This document shows positions 25,231 through 36,359 of a stretch of 64,000 nucleotides of DNA, one piece after another. This DNA is from Sisyra terminalis (lineage: Eukaryota > Arthropoda > Insecta > Neuroptera > Sisyridae): positions 16,368,001-16,432,000 of the forward strand of contig OY292278.1 of assembly GCA_958496175.1 (NCBI GenBank). The letters run 5' to 3'. Positions within the stretch are counted from its first letter, which is position 1, and each line of letters opens with the position of its first letter. A program made the translations under genes and the position numbers. The notes beneath the pieces are model-generated. The model had not been told where the DNA came from, did no database searches, and was given only the letters and a program-made list of their open reading frames with translations.

Positions 25231-26064
25231 GAGAAACAAAAAATCATTTTACCTTGATTAATCACTGTCTTCAATTGTGTTCAACTTCACATCAATCCAT
25301 TTTAATCTTTGAATAAATCACCCACAAAATCACCCACCAAATTATGAATAATTTCATAAAACATATCACAAAACCATTAGAACAATAATTTCCACCTATT
25401 TATTAACAATTTTTTCGTCAATAAATAAAAATAAAATTAATTCAAACGGAGTTAAGGTGTAAGAAATTAGCGAAATATTTATTGTAAAAATAACAAGTCG
25501 CAACTTGTTTATTAAATTTTGATCTTCATTTTTTTCCATTCGGCTACGTTCGCTCTTTGCAAATTCGCATTACATCGCTCGTAATGAGAAACGTAAAAAC
25601 AATATGTTTATTCTTGTCTTACACATTAAGTTTTTTAATTTATGTCTTTGTCACATTAAAAATTATTGAAAAAATTAAATGTTATAAAGTTGTCCTTGTC
25701 TTTTATATGAATTTTTTATATGTTCCGTTTCTGTCACTTCTCAATTATCGATAAAGTAAAATATTTTTAAATATAGTATCATAAGAACCCGAAACTAATA
25801 TAAATGATTTAAAAAAAAGAATAAAGGAGATTAGCTAAAAATGGTGCTGATATTTGAATTCTATTTACACTTAAATAGTTAAATTTATTTTTTAGATAAA
25901 CTTTTTTACGGAATTATAGTAATAATGCATATACTTACCGTAAAAATAAATTTTCAAGATTTTTGTAGGATAAATATGTTGGAATTATCTAGCAGATACA
26001 TTGTCATTTATTAAATAGCTATCCTAAAGATTTGGTTTACCTATGCATGAGTTGAAATACCATC
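25231..26064. other. Spacer between the duplicated blocks
   Basis: It contains a small inverted repeat, AACAAGT ... ACTTGTT (about 25493-25511), and a CpG-richer patch near 25540-25590 (CGGCTACGTTCGCTC, ATCGCTCGTAATG) that resembles a transposon end. No gene was recognised; the open frame 25557-25754 is hydrophobic low-complexity. Confidence 0.4.
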
Positions 26065-26563
26065 GGTTAGAATGTATTTAAAGGAAAAGAAAAGACTTAT
26101 GAAAATCAAGAAAGAATTTTTCACGCTTGTCTATTCAGTTTCCCTTTCTTATCGCACTAATTAAACTACAATTATAAACCTGAAATTACAATATTTTTTT
26201 TTAAAACGAAGGTTAATATTCGTAGTATGAGTTGCTAACTGGGAAACAAAGTTTTTCATTAGATAGAGTTACAGCCCAAGAAAATGTATTTTTTTATTCC
26301 CTAGCGATTGTAATTTGGGTAACTGTTTCCTTCGAAGTTGTATATACCTGATGAGGTTCTTTAAATCGCGAAATATTAGTATGTAATAGTTATGTAATTA
26401 GTGTAAATATTAGTATGTAATAGTATGCTCTCTGAACTATTCATTACTGCAGAGCATATTAATCGCAAATGTGGCCTTAATCATTCTTTTACTAACAGAA
26501 TCATTTTGGGTTCTTCATTTACTAGGTACTTGTTTAATTTTATCATTGTGTAGGAGTCAATAG
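26065..26563 (+). repeat. Direct duplication D, right copy (~500 bp)
   Basis: This is the partner of 24747-25230. It differs by small indels, including an extra TAGTTATGTAAT unit. Just after it a 13-bp motif, AGTCAATAGATAC, is repeated directly. Confidence 0.85.
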
Positions 26564-26929
26564 ATACAAAAGTCAATAGATACTTTTTATTATATTATTG
26601 TTCTTTATATTTGAATTAAAAATCCGTTTCAATACATAGATATATATAAATGGTTAAATTAAATATACAATCACTATTGTATAAATATAATTTTAAGAAC
26701 ATTTTAAGGACAAAGATTGTTTATACATATCTATACATGATATTTTATGGCAACACACTACTTCTATATGGTAAAGAGTTTTAATAAGTATTTTTCGAAC
26801 ATGTGACCCAACCTGTTAATATAGTTAAACGGTTAATTCACATAATATGTAATATACATTTTATATAAGTAACCAATTGAGTAAACATATAGTATCTATG
26901 TATAAATAGCCAATTTAATCTTTTATTTG

Positions 26930-27150
26930 AAACCCAGTTACATTCCATGAAATATTTACAGTCCATTACTGATACCATTGATAAATGACTAAAATTTGAA
27001 GTTGAATGAAATTGAAATGACAGTTGAAACTAATGACATTGTAGTTCAAATTTGAGCCAATAATTATTATATTTCTATTCCACTAGCATGGATGTATTTG
27101 TATTGAAGTATTTGCCGCAAAACATACGTTTCCTATTATGAATTTTGATA
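26930..27150 (+). repeat. Dispersed repeat family R, copy 2
   Basis: This is the colinear diverged counterpart of 17440-17655, in the same orientation. Confidence 0.6.
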
Positions 27151-30100
27151 TTAAAAGTAATTTAGGTTTAAAATTGTTTCATATTTTAGTAATCACATAT
27201 CTTATAACAAGCGTGCTAATTCAGGCACTACCGGAAGATGCCGGAATTAACCATTCGAAAGAAGTATAACTTCTCACGGGCGTACGTGCTTACACTTTTT
27301 ATTTATATGGAAATGAAAAAGAAAATTGATAAAATATAAAAAGCTTTAATCATTAATAATTGAGCTTTCACCATTTCAACAAATCATATATTTTCAAGTT
27401 AACTTTTTATGGATGTCAAATATTTGCACTAAGCAAATATTTTTGTCATACAATATAATGATTCTAGGGTACCATAGTCGCAGACTATGATAGAATATTG
27501 TACGTATAATAAACTCAAGTTCTTTTATATATTCGGTACTATCTTAATTAAATATCAAAATAAATTGCATTGAGAGATAATTAAAAGTAAATACAAAGAG
27601 AATCCTCGTCAAACAAAAAAAAAATCTCAACTTTAATTTTCAATAGAACAATTTTCTTTTATTCCTCTTTCGCTGTTTGCCATGAGTTAAAAATTATATT
27701 ACACATTAAAACGGGAAAGTTCACAATTGTTATTTGCTGAGAAAATATTTTATAATGTTATAAAATCATACTTTTTTTTTTTTTAAATACAAGAAAAAAT
27801 ATTCGTACAAAATATTACTCTTATTTTGACAGTGACAAAAAGTGGAGAAAAAAATATATCAGAAACAGATTGCTATTTAACAATTCTTTTTTTGTGCTGA
27901 AAACTTTATAAAAAAAATGGACTAAATAGGGGAAAAAAATCATTGTTGATTGCAAAGCTTGTAAGTTTATGATGGGAAATAAAACAAACCACCACTTTTG
28001 GGGTGGACTTGCCAGGGTCTGGACTTGCCAGAGACTGTTAATCGAATCTTTATAAAAAATGCGAGAGAAACATGACAAATCGAAACGTTTATCGTTGTTC
28101 TTTTTATTGATTGTTCAAAAAAATAAAATGGATTCGAGAGTCGAATCTAAGAATTTTTTGCACCATAAATTTGTTGGTAGAAAAAAGTTAGTTTTTTCTT
28201 TGTTTTGAAGTTCATTTTCCCAAACGAATATGGCCTAATTTTATGTTGTAATAGACTATTTTATGATATTTAAAACTTTTCATAGATAGATGTTTCAATC
28301 TTTGAGATGATGCAAACCGATAAATTGAATTCTGGATACGAGGGAACAAACGATCGGTGGTTATGTTGTGGTCGTTAACTAACGCCCTGGGAGCAATAAA
28401 CGTGAACAACATTCTTGTAGGTTAAATATGTCAACGTTGACCAAATCCTGAATATCCTGAATTTCATTTCTGCTGTCAATTCTCAACACGACAGGAGATA
28501 TTTTAAAACTGATCGATAACAGAGATGATTATATTGCAGAGCTTTCAATGAAACTCTATATAGTTTTACAGCTAATGCAAAACTTGGTATGAAAAGTAGG
28601 TTTTCAATTTCCTAGTATTTTTTCATTTAAATATTTATTCAATGAAAATCATTTATATTTAAATCAATACAATCAATTACTCATTTATTTCGTTGCAGAT
28701 TATGTTTTCCTTCAAGAAAATGTAGAGAAAACAATCGTAGATTTTTTTTCCTTTTATTTTTTATGTCTTGAAGGCTTTTGTTTTCATAAGAAAACATCTT
28801 TAATTCTTTACTATAGAGAACGTTGAGATAAATTGTTTTCCTGCCTTTTGAGTCTAATTAAATTTAAGTACAAAGATAATGCCTTCGAAAAAATAAAATG
28901 ATTTACTTTTTTCAACACATAAACTTTTCAAGCATCATAAACATAAGTTATAAACTGCGAAGCTATTTATAAATGTTTCAATACTTTCCTAGTTAAATAA
29001 GTTTTAACTGTACCGAAAAAAAGATGAAAAAAAATCAACTTCAGCCCTAATATTGAAATATTATGAAAATTCAGTGAAAACGAAAGAAAATTTTCATTGA
29101 ATATGACAAGTATCATTTTTCAGAAACTTATTTATTTTTATTGAAAAGTTTTAAATGTCAGCATCGTTAAAACTTTTTAATTTTCCTTCAGTATGCTTTG
29201 TATAATGTATCAGGGTGTTTTGAATTAAAAAATATCAGTAGTTCTAGTTAATTAGTAGTCTCTAATTATAGCAAAAAAGAGTATGTACATAAGGAAATGT
29301 ATAATATTAACAGTTAAAGTTCTCTAGAACTACGGAAAAATATTAAAAGATATACCACTAGAAATGATTTAATATCGTTTGCTGATTATTCGATGAAGTG
29401 AAAAATATATTTTTTATACAGCATCAAAGATTTTCCGACAGAAATTATTTTTTAATATCACGTAAAACATTAACTTAAAACATGGCTTTTACTAAAACAG
29501 CTTTTATAAAGCTAAACTTTCACGTTTATAAATTTCCGCTTAAACAAATAATCTCATATTAATATTTTTTATAAATAAAATTAAATAATTTTAATATATT
29601 ACAAATTACATAAACGAAGAACTAATATTTGTTTTTTGCAAAAAAACAAAACAAATTAACCTGGTGTTCATTACAAACTATGCAATATGTCTTCTTAGGT
29701 ATGTAAAAGAATAACAAAAGTTTTTTTTTATTTGGAAATTTTTATAAAAGTTAAATGGAACTTCATGTTAAATAGAATCTGATAAGTGGATTTTGAATTT
29801 TTGAAATTTATCCTTTTAAATTTTTTATCCTTTAGAAATGTATCCTTTTTAGGAAGTTTTTTTTATAGCTAGTCAGTAAATTTATAAGATTTCGTTTGTT
29901 TTTGGAGACACCCCCCCACTCTTGGTTAATAAATAAATGTTCCCTACTAATTATAATCTAATGAATGAGAAAATTTGTTATTTTATGGGCTTTTCCAAAT
30001 TAACAAGATGTAACTTTTGGTTGGATGTCCAAAAAATATACTCAAATAATTCTTAGTCATGCTTATGCTTAAACCCAAAATTTAAAGTATCATACCAGTG

Positions 30101-31511
30101 GTTCTCAAATTGCTAAAGTCTTATTGCCAATCAAATACTATAAATTTTCGGAAGTTTAGTATCCTACTATTAGGTTAAGGATCTATAAAATGTATTTGTC
30201 CTTAAAATTATTTGTTTACCACTTTAACTATCTTTGATTGGGAAAAAAAGTTTATAAATTTGCAGACTATTCTAAATTTTCAAATTCTAAAAAAATGCAT
30301 CATTATTTCCTCTAAAAAGTTGTTTTTTCTAACAATTATCAATAAAATTATGGCCTCATGCTTTTTTTTCCTAAAAACTTTATCTTTAAAACATTTTGTT
30401 GAAAAAGAAATTTTATTTTAAGAACAAAGATCCTTCAAAAAAGCACCCCAAAGTTTCACTTTGAATTTAAGGTTGGAAATTGATAACAGATGTCATTTTA
30501 TTAAATTACTTTAAAAAGTAAAAATTTCTTGCAAATCTTTTTGTGTTACTGAATTGAGTTTAAAAAAATAATCCAAAAAAAACATGTTTCCATTCAATTT
30601 CTCACAGTCTTATTAATAAATTAACACGCAAAAAAATACAGTGGAACAATAAAATTAACTTCAAATCAAAGAAATGTTCATTTGATTTATGGCGTGTAAA
30701 ATCATATGGAAGATTTATATCAAATACTTTCGAATGATTTACGATTTTGAAAACTTTCATTCATCGAATCAATAAAAAATAAATGTGTAAATCCTAATGA
30801 ATTTTAATTTTAAACGACAAATGGTGTGAAAAAAGATATAGTTGTCCCAGATTTCATATCCGCAATACGTATAATCAAATGTTTATATACTCATAAATAT
30901 TTTATAAAACGCGAATTTTACCGTTCGTGTAGTGATCGTTTGAAATATTTATCACATTTGGTTAACCACCAGCTTTCCTTCATTCATTCAATCGAAACGT
31001 AATGCTTTTGAATGAACTCAACTAATATAAACATAAATTAACGTTAATTTGATAAAAAGCAAATGTAAACTCATGCACGTGTCTCTACATTACGCAATAA
31101 GTATATAAAAAAAGTTATTTTTGTAACACAAACGAGCAAATGCATGCTTACTCTTCAATTATAGTATTTTCTATCGTAACGGTTGAAATAAAATTGATTT
31201 TATTTGCTGACCTGTGCTTGTAATAAAAATTTCACTGTTTTGAGCTTAGAGCTTTGTAATTTGAGTTTCTTTGATCAGGATTTTTTGAACTACGTACAGG
31301 AAAAAGTAATTTTAGTGTTATAAAAATTTGAAACTTCATTGTCATTTAGCGAATCCTTTGTAATAGTAAACAATAATAACACGCTTTTTTCTTTGAAAGC
31401 TATGTTGGGCTATTTTTCATCAAAACTTTCTATGTTATAACAACGAATGCTAACTTTTATGAGGGATTTTTCATCTTCAATAAAGACAAATCCAAAAAAA
31501 TTGCATTAAAT
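27151..31511. other. Mostly unannotatable A+T-rich sequence
   Basis: Noted points are a short hairpin, CATAGTC-GCA-GACTATG, near 27473; a 16-bp tandem pair (GGACTTGCCAGGGTCT then GGACTTGCCAGAGACT) at 28005-28036; and a G+C-richer stretch at 28320-28430 with an unrecognised 66-codon minus-strand frame. No gene is supported. Confidence 0.5.
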
Positions 31512-31519
31512 TTGTGAAT

Positions 31520-32182
31520 TAGTGTCTGACCAAAACTAGTTTTTATGGCCGAAACTGAAACCGAATTCGAATTTCGGCATCAGTCTAAGTTTCGGCCGAA
31601 ACCGAGACCGACACCGAAACTTTCATTTAAGGTCATATTTTTGTAGAAAAAAAAGTAAATTATAATTAGTCAGTATTAACTTTTATATCCTAAAGGTATT
31701 CATTAATCATTTAGTCCTTAATATTTGAGGATCATTAGCATAATATAATATTATAATTTATTATTTCAAATTAATTATTTTTGCTGAAATAAAGAGTTAA
31801 TTTGAAAGAAATGCACCTAATATCGCTTGTTCATATTAGTTACGAATAGCAAAAAATAATTTAAAAAAAGTTACATAAAAGTACTATTTCTTATATCTTA
31901 AAAACAAAATAATTTCTTCTAAAATTGATGATTGATTAATTTTCTTTCGATCTGAAAAAAAAATATTAAAGATAATATAAAACAAAAATTTAATGAACTG
32001 ATAGCTATCTAAGAATCAAATTATAAGTGAACATAATAATTTTAGAATTTTTATATCACGAATTCAGTTTCGGTTTCGGTCTTAGTTTCGGCTTGATGAC
32101 AGCCGAAACCGAAACTAAGCCGAAACTCGTTTTTTAGCTGAAAGTAGGCCGAAACCGAAACCGATAGTTCGGTCGGATACTA
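31520..32182. mobile_element. hAT-type MITE with CCGAAA subterminal repeats (663 bp)
   Basis: The ends are TAGTGTCTGACC on the left and TAGTATCCGACC as the reverse complement of the right. They are flanked by a perfect 8-bp duplication, TTGTGAAT, at 31512-31519 and 32183-32190. About 80-120 bp inside each end are packed with imperfect CCGAAA(C) hexamers in both orientations, for example GGCCGAAACCGAGACCG on the left and GTTTCGGTTTCGGTCT on the right. The A+T-rich middle has no transposase. hAT transposases are known to bind short subterminal repeats, so these arrays are plausible binding sites. Confidence 0.88.
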
Positions 32183-32225
32183 TTGTGAATGATAATAATG
32201 ATTCACAGGATCATGGGTGAAAGTG

Positions 32226-32430
32226 TATATTCTTCTTCTTCTTAATCAAACATCACTGCCAATGTATGGCGACTAAAAAAATGGCTGTCACGTGGGGAGT
32301 TTCAGGTTGCTCAGAACCTGTTGGATGGTCCTTCTCCGAAAGTGTAGATTACATTTTAACAATTTTATTAAATCAGCGTACGACAATAATGAACCAAGGA
32401 GATCAAAGGACCAAGGTGTTAAGTTTAAGA
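32226..32430 (+). other. G+C-richer patch between hAT MITE and Helitron 2
   Basis: An ATG-initiated 65-codon frame (from ATGGCGACTAAAAAAATG) is open here, with Trp and Gly in its first third (VTWGVSGCSEPVGWSFSES). I recognise no domain and its C-terminal half is low complexity. It may be a transposon fragment. Confidence 0.2.
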
Positions 32431-32484
32431 TTTTGTCTCATAAAATTATATATCTTTAAATAAAGGTTGCATATTTCTATAATT

Positions 32485-33625
32485 TCTTATATATAAATTG
32501 GCTATCTTGCCGTGCGTCCGTGCAGAATGGGCTATGCGCATGCGATCTGTTATCCCCACTTACGCATTTAAAGTTTGGTAGGGCTACTCACTCACTAATG
32601 TATTTATTTGTAAATACGTATTTCAAATTTTCAGATTTACAATATGTGAAAGCCAAAAAACAATGCTCATTTATACTCTTAACTTAACCTTTTCAGATAT
32701 ATCTATTTATCAGAGTATAAATTTTTAAGCAGATCCTAAGTTTTTGTTTCTAATAATAAATCAACTTTGTTTTATATTAAGCAGTAATAACGTTTCGCTT
32801 TTAATGGAGTTTGATTGATTATTAAATTTGAAATTTCGATTGTTATTAAACGTTATCCCTTACAAACTTTGCTACCGTTTTTTACTATTAGGGGAGAAAT
32901 TTTCAAAAAACCTTTCTTATTATATATCTGCATCGTATAAGGAAAACACTTTCCCAATTTCATCGACACAAATGTGCATTTATATTTGAAAATACAATGT
33001 AAAACGAAAAAAATATGATCTTCTTTATGTTAGTTAACATGACTAAAAAGCTATTCCATTTCGCACATTTGGACGTTGTACATAAAAAATTGTTGAAAAT
33101 AGGTGGAAAGCGTGGAAGTAAATTCGAATATTTTATTTATTTTCAATCACAATAATTGGTTTTCAAATTGTTTTAAATACTGAAGAAAAGTTAGTATGGA
33201 AGTTTTTATATTTGAATTGACAGTGAAATATACGGCGACAAATTACTACCTTAATGCTTTTCAGCCGAATATATAATTACTCCAGATCACAGCCATTGGT
33301 TCATAAAATAAAATAGATTTTGAAAAGTTTGATTGTTGAAAAAAGGAACCAAAATTTAAAATCGCCTATTTGGTATAAGTACTACATAAGTATTAAACTT
33401 TCATACTAATTTAGTGAAATGACGTTATTTAAAGTAGTGTTATTAAAATGATATAAAAAAAACTTATATTTCATTTCTTAATATAATTTTAGATAAACTT
33501 TTTTTTATATCAACAACACTTTGATTATTAAATTTAAAATTTTGATTGTTGATTAACTCTACATTATATCATATTAAACATTTTATAGAGATGAAAAAGT
33601 TGCGAATGCAACGGGCAACTACTAG
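32485..33625 (+). mobile_element. Non-autonomous Helitron 2 (1,141 bp)
   Basis: The 5' end is TCTTATATATAAATTGGC. The 3' end is CTAG at 33622-33625, followed by T. A perfect GTTGC-GAAT-GCAAC hairpin at 33599-33612 sits 9 nt before the end, the diagnostic Helitron arrangement. The base before the 5' TC is T rather than the expected A. Its interior (32690-33480) is the cargo of Helitron 1 in inverted orientation. Confidence 0.78.
32690..33480 (+). repeat. Shared Helitron cargo, copy 2
   Basis: This matches the reverse complement of 13270-13990, for example AAATTTCGATTGTT, TATATATCTGCATCGTATAAG, TTCGCACATTTGGACGTTGTA and AAATGACGTTATTTAAA. The embedded frame is interrupted here, so no intact protein is preserved in both copies. 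Confidence 0.7.
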
Positions 33626-35019
33626 TATTATAATAAAATAATGAAATTATCGTCCACAGTTGTCGAAAAAAATAAGTCGATCAAACGAAGAAGAATATGA
33701 AATTTATTTATTAAAAATAGTTAAGTATATTGTTCGAACAATCATTATTTATTTTATGTTCAAATTAGCTGGATTTATAAAATTTATTGAATATTTGCAT
33801 AATTTAATCCTCACTTCACTGATTTCACTAAACAAAATTTATTCTTAGAGCTTCCACAATACAAACTTAACCGTTAAAACTAAATCGTACAATACCATTT
33901 TGTAAGTTTGCCAATTTATTATACGAATCATTTCATAAATGAATTTCGATTCGTCACGGACAATTAAATAAGTTGTATCCAACAATTTGGCGCATTTTTT
34001 TTTCTCAGGTTTCTTAATTCCGAATAAAACGTGCAATAAATAAATACATTACGTTATATATTACTGCATTTTTGGCATTATTTATGGTATACTTGCAGAT
34101 AAAGTACAAAACGAAAAATTGGATACATTCCAAATAAATATTTGTTCGAATATTTTCATGGCATCGAAAGCATGTAAACAATAAAAGCTTCAGGGACGTT
34201 TCAGAGAGTTCACATTTAGATTATTCGAAAAGAATTAAATTAAAATTTTTTAAATGCGATTCACTGCACAAAAATGGTAATTTGGGAATCTCTGGAGACA
34301 TTTGGTGCTCGATAGCGTCAAACATTGTAAGTCTCTTAAAGCTTTTAGAACGTAGGGAATTTACTGAATCTTTTGGTGGAAAAAAAAAGCTTTAAATCTC
34401 TCCAATCGATTGAAATATATTAAAATATTCCAATCAAACATGTTTGTCATAAAAATGTAAGTGTGTTATATTTTCTTTAAATTTTTTTAGCGTTTCCCCA
34501 CGTCATAAAATTTTATGAAAAAAAAGGGAATAAAATTTTATTTATACCAGTTTCGCTAAAATCTTTTTTTACGTTGATAAAAATAATTTTAAGCTTAATG
34601 ACTTCGAATAAATTTGTTGCTTTAGATATTATTGTTGATTTCAAAATCAATGTTTTTATGTTTTTTAAATAAACATCTCCTGGGTATTATAGTTATAGAA
34701 ATGGATGTCATAAAATTGTTTTTTCTGAATTTTTGAAAACAATCAAAACCGTTTAAACATTGAATTAAAAATAAAATGTAAGAAACAAAAATATTTTTTT
34801 AAGAATTTATTTACTTCCTAATCTATTTTTTTTATGATTTATGGGTTATTTATGCCTTTGTTATTAAAAAATAACAACTAAATAGCTATTCATAAAAAAT
34901 AACCATGGAACATGTCAGGTTCTGCTTTATATTTTTTTTAAAATTTTTAAATTATTAATTTTTTTTCATTTTTTCTCCAAAGAATTAAATAAAAACCAAT
35001 TCCACGTTTAATAGCAATC
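33626..35019. other. No recognised feature
   Basis: A+T-rich sequence with short chance frames on both strands; nothing supportable. Confidence 0.55.
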
Positions 35020-35385
35020 ATGTTTTAGTTGAACTTGCATAGGTACGTTGTATGAACTATAAGGTATCGAGTTTGGGAGTGGTTATGTAAAATTTTCAAA
35101 ATTTCAACAATCAAAACAAATGAACATCCTTAAATCTCGCAACCCTATTGGTTGATAATTTCTTGCATTGAAAAGTGTAAGCTGACATCAGATTCAAGTG
35201 CATTGCTTAACTATTCATATTCGTATTTATTTTTAATTAATTAATTTTATTTTAATAAAATCCCAAAAGTGATTCAAGTGATAATTAAAATATTGTCCAA
35301 TTAATATAGACAACAATTATTTTATTCTAATCAGTGAAATATTCTTAAATTTTGTGTCCAATGTCAATTGAGATTTTTGTGAACA
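35020..35385 (-). repeat. Dispersed repeat family Q, copy 3
   Basis: On the minus strand it follows copy 1 (19812-20205) in order: CAAAAATCTCAATTG, TGAATCACTTTTGGG, ATTAATTAATTAAAAATAAAT, CAATGCACTTGAATCTG and ATGTTCATTTGTTTTGATTG. This is the longest match to copy 1. Confidence 0.7.
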
Positions 35386-36232
35386 ATTTGTTTCCAAATG
35401 ATTAAACGACCTAGGGCATGGCAAATCGGTCCTGAAAAAATATTTATAAAGTATCCTTAATATTTTTTTATTTCCATTTTAAGCATTTATTGTTCTTTAT
35501 ATATTGTATTTATTTAAAACATTTTTCTCGTATTAACTAAAGCCGCTCATTGTTTACATTACCCAACATATAAACTGTTTATTTTGAAAGTGGCGTAAGT
35601 GCTTTTATTCAAAATTTCATTTTTCTTCCCTACTGTTGTTTTCTTTCCTGTGTTTCTGGGTCAATCTTCTTACATTCCAGATGGCAAATTTTGTTCTTTG
35701 ATCAATTATTTTTTTAATTTTATTTTTTTATTAAATGTCAAATTTCAAGGCTATTTTTGGTACTACAAACAGTATTGTAGAACTGGATGAATTGTACCTA
35801 TTGCACCTAGTAATTGTACCTGTATTTCGTACAAATTGTAGAAAAGATAGTATGAAATAAATAGTCATATAATTGAAAGTATTTAAATTATTTTTTGGGT
35901 TCTAATTATGTACTCGTACATATTTGGATTACGCACGAGCAAACGTTAACCATGGACGCAATTTTTATTTACCTAATTTTTTCAATATAAAGCTTTCTTT
36001 AAAAATAGCTAATTTACTTGATAGTGATTGTTATTAATCAATATTTTGAATATTGGAAAATTGAGCAAAGGTCAAAATAAGGTTTTTTTACTAAAAAAAC
36101 TTTTTTTTTGTGGATTTTGTAAGGCTTCATCTTTGTTTATTTTTATAGATAAGAATTTTGAACTTTTATGTCCTATTAATCGTTTAAATCAATCTTTTAG
36201 GTAAAATGATGTAAAAGAAAAAATGATGATTT

Positions 36233-36359
36233 TGTGAAGGATATATCAGGATATGGTAGACCAAACCAATGTATATCCTATAATGTATATCAATGTATAA
36301 ACAATGTATAATGAATGTATCCATGTACAACCAATGGGTATCCTGATATATCCTTCACA
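36233..36359. repeat. Perfect 21-bp inverted repeat with tandem interior
   Basis: TGTGAAGGATATATCAGGATA at 36233-36253 is exactly inverted at 36339-36359. The loop is built from CAATGTATA-like units (AATGTATATC, CAATGTATAAAC, CAATGTATAATG). It is probably a tiny foldback element. Confidence 0.8.
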
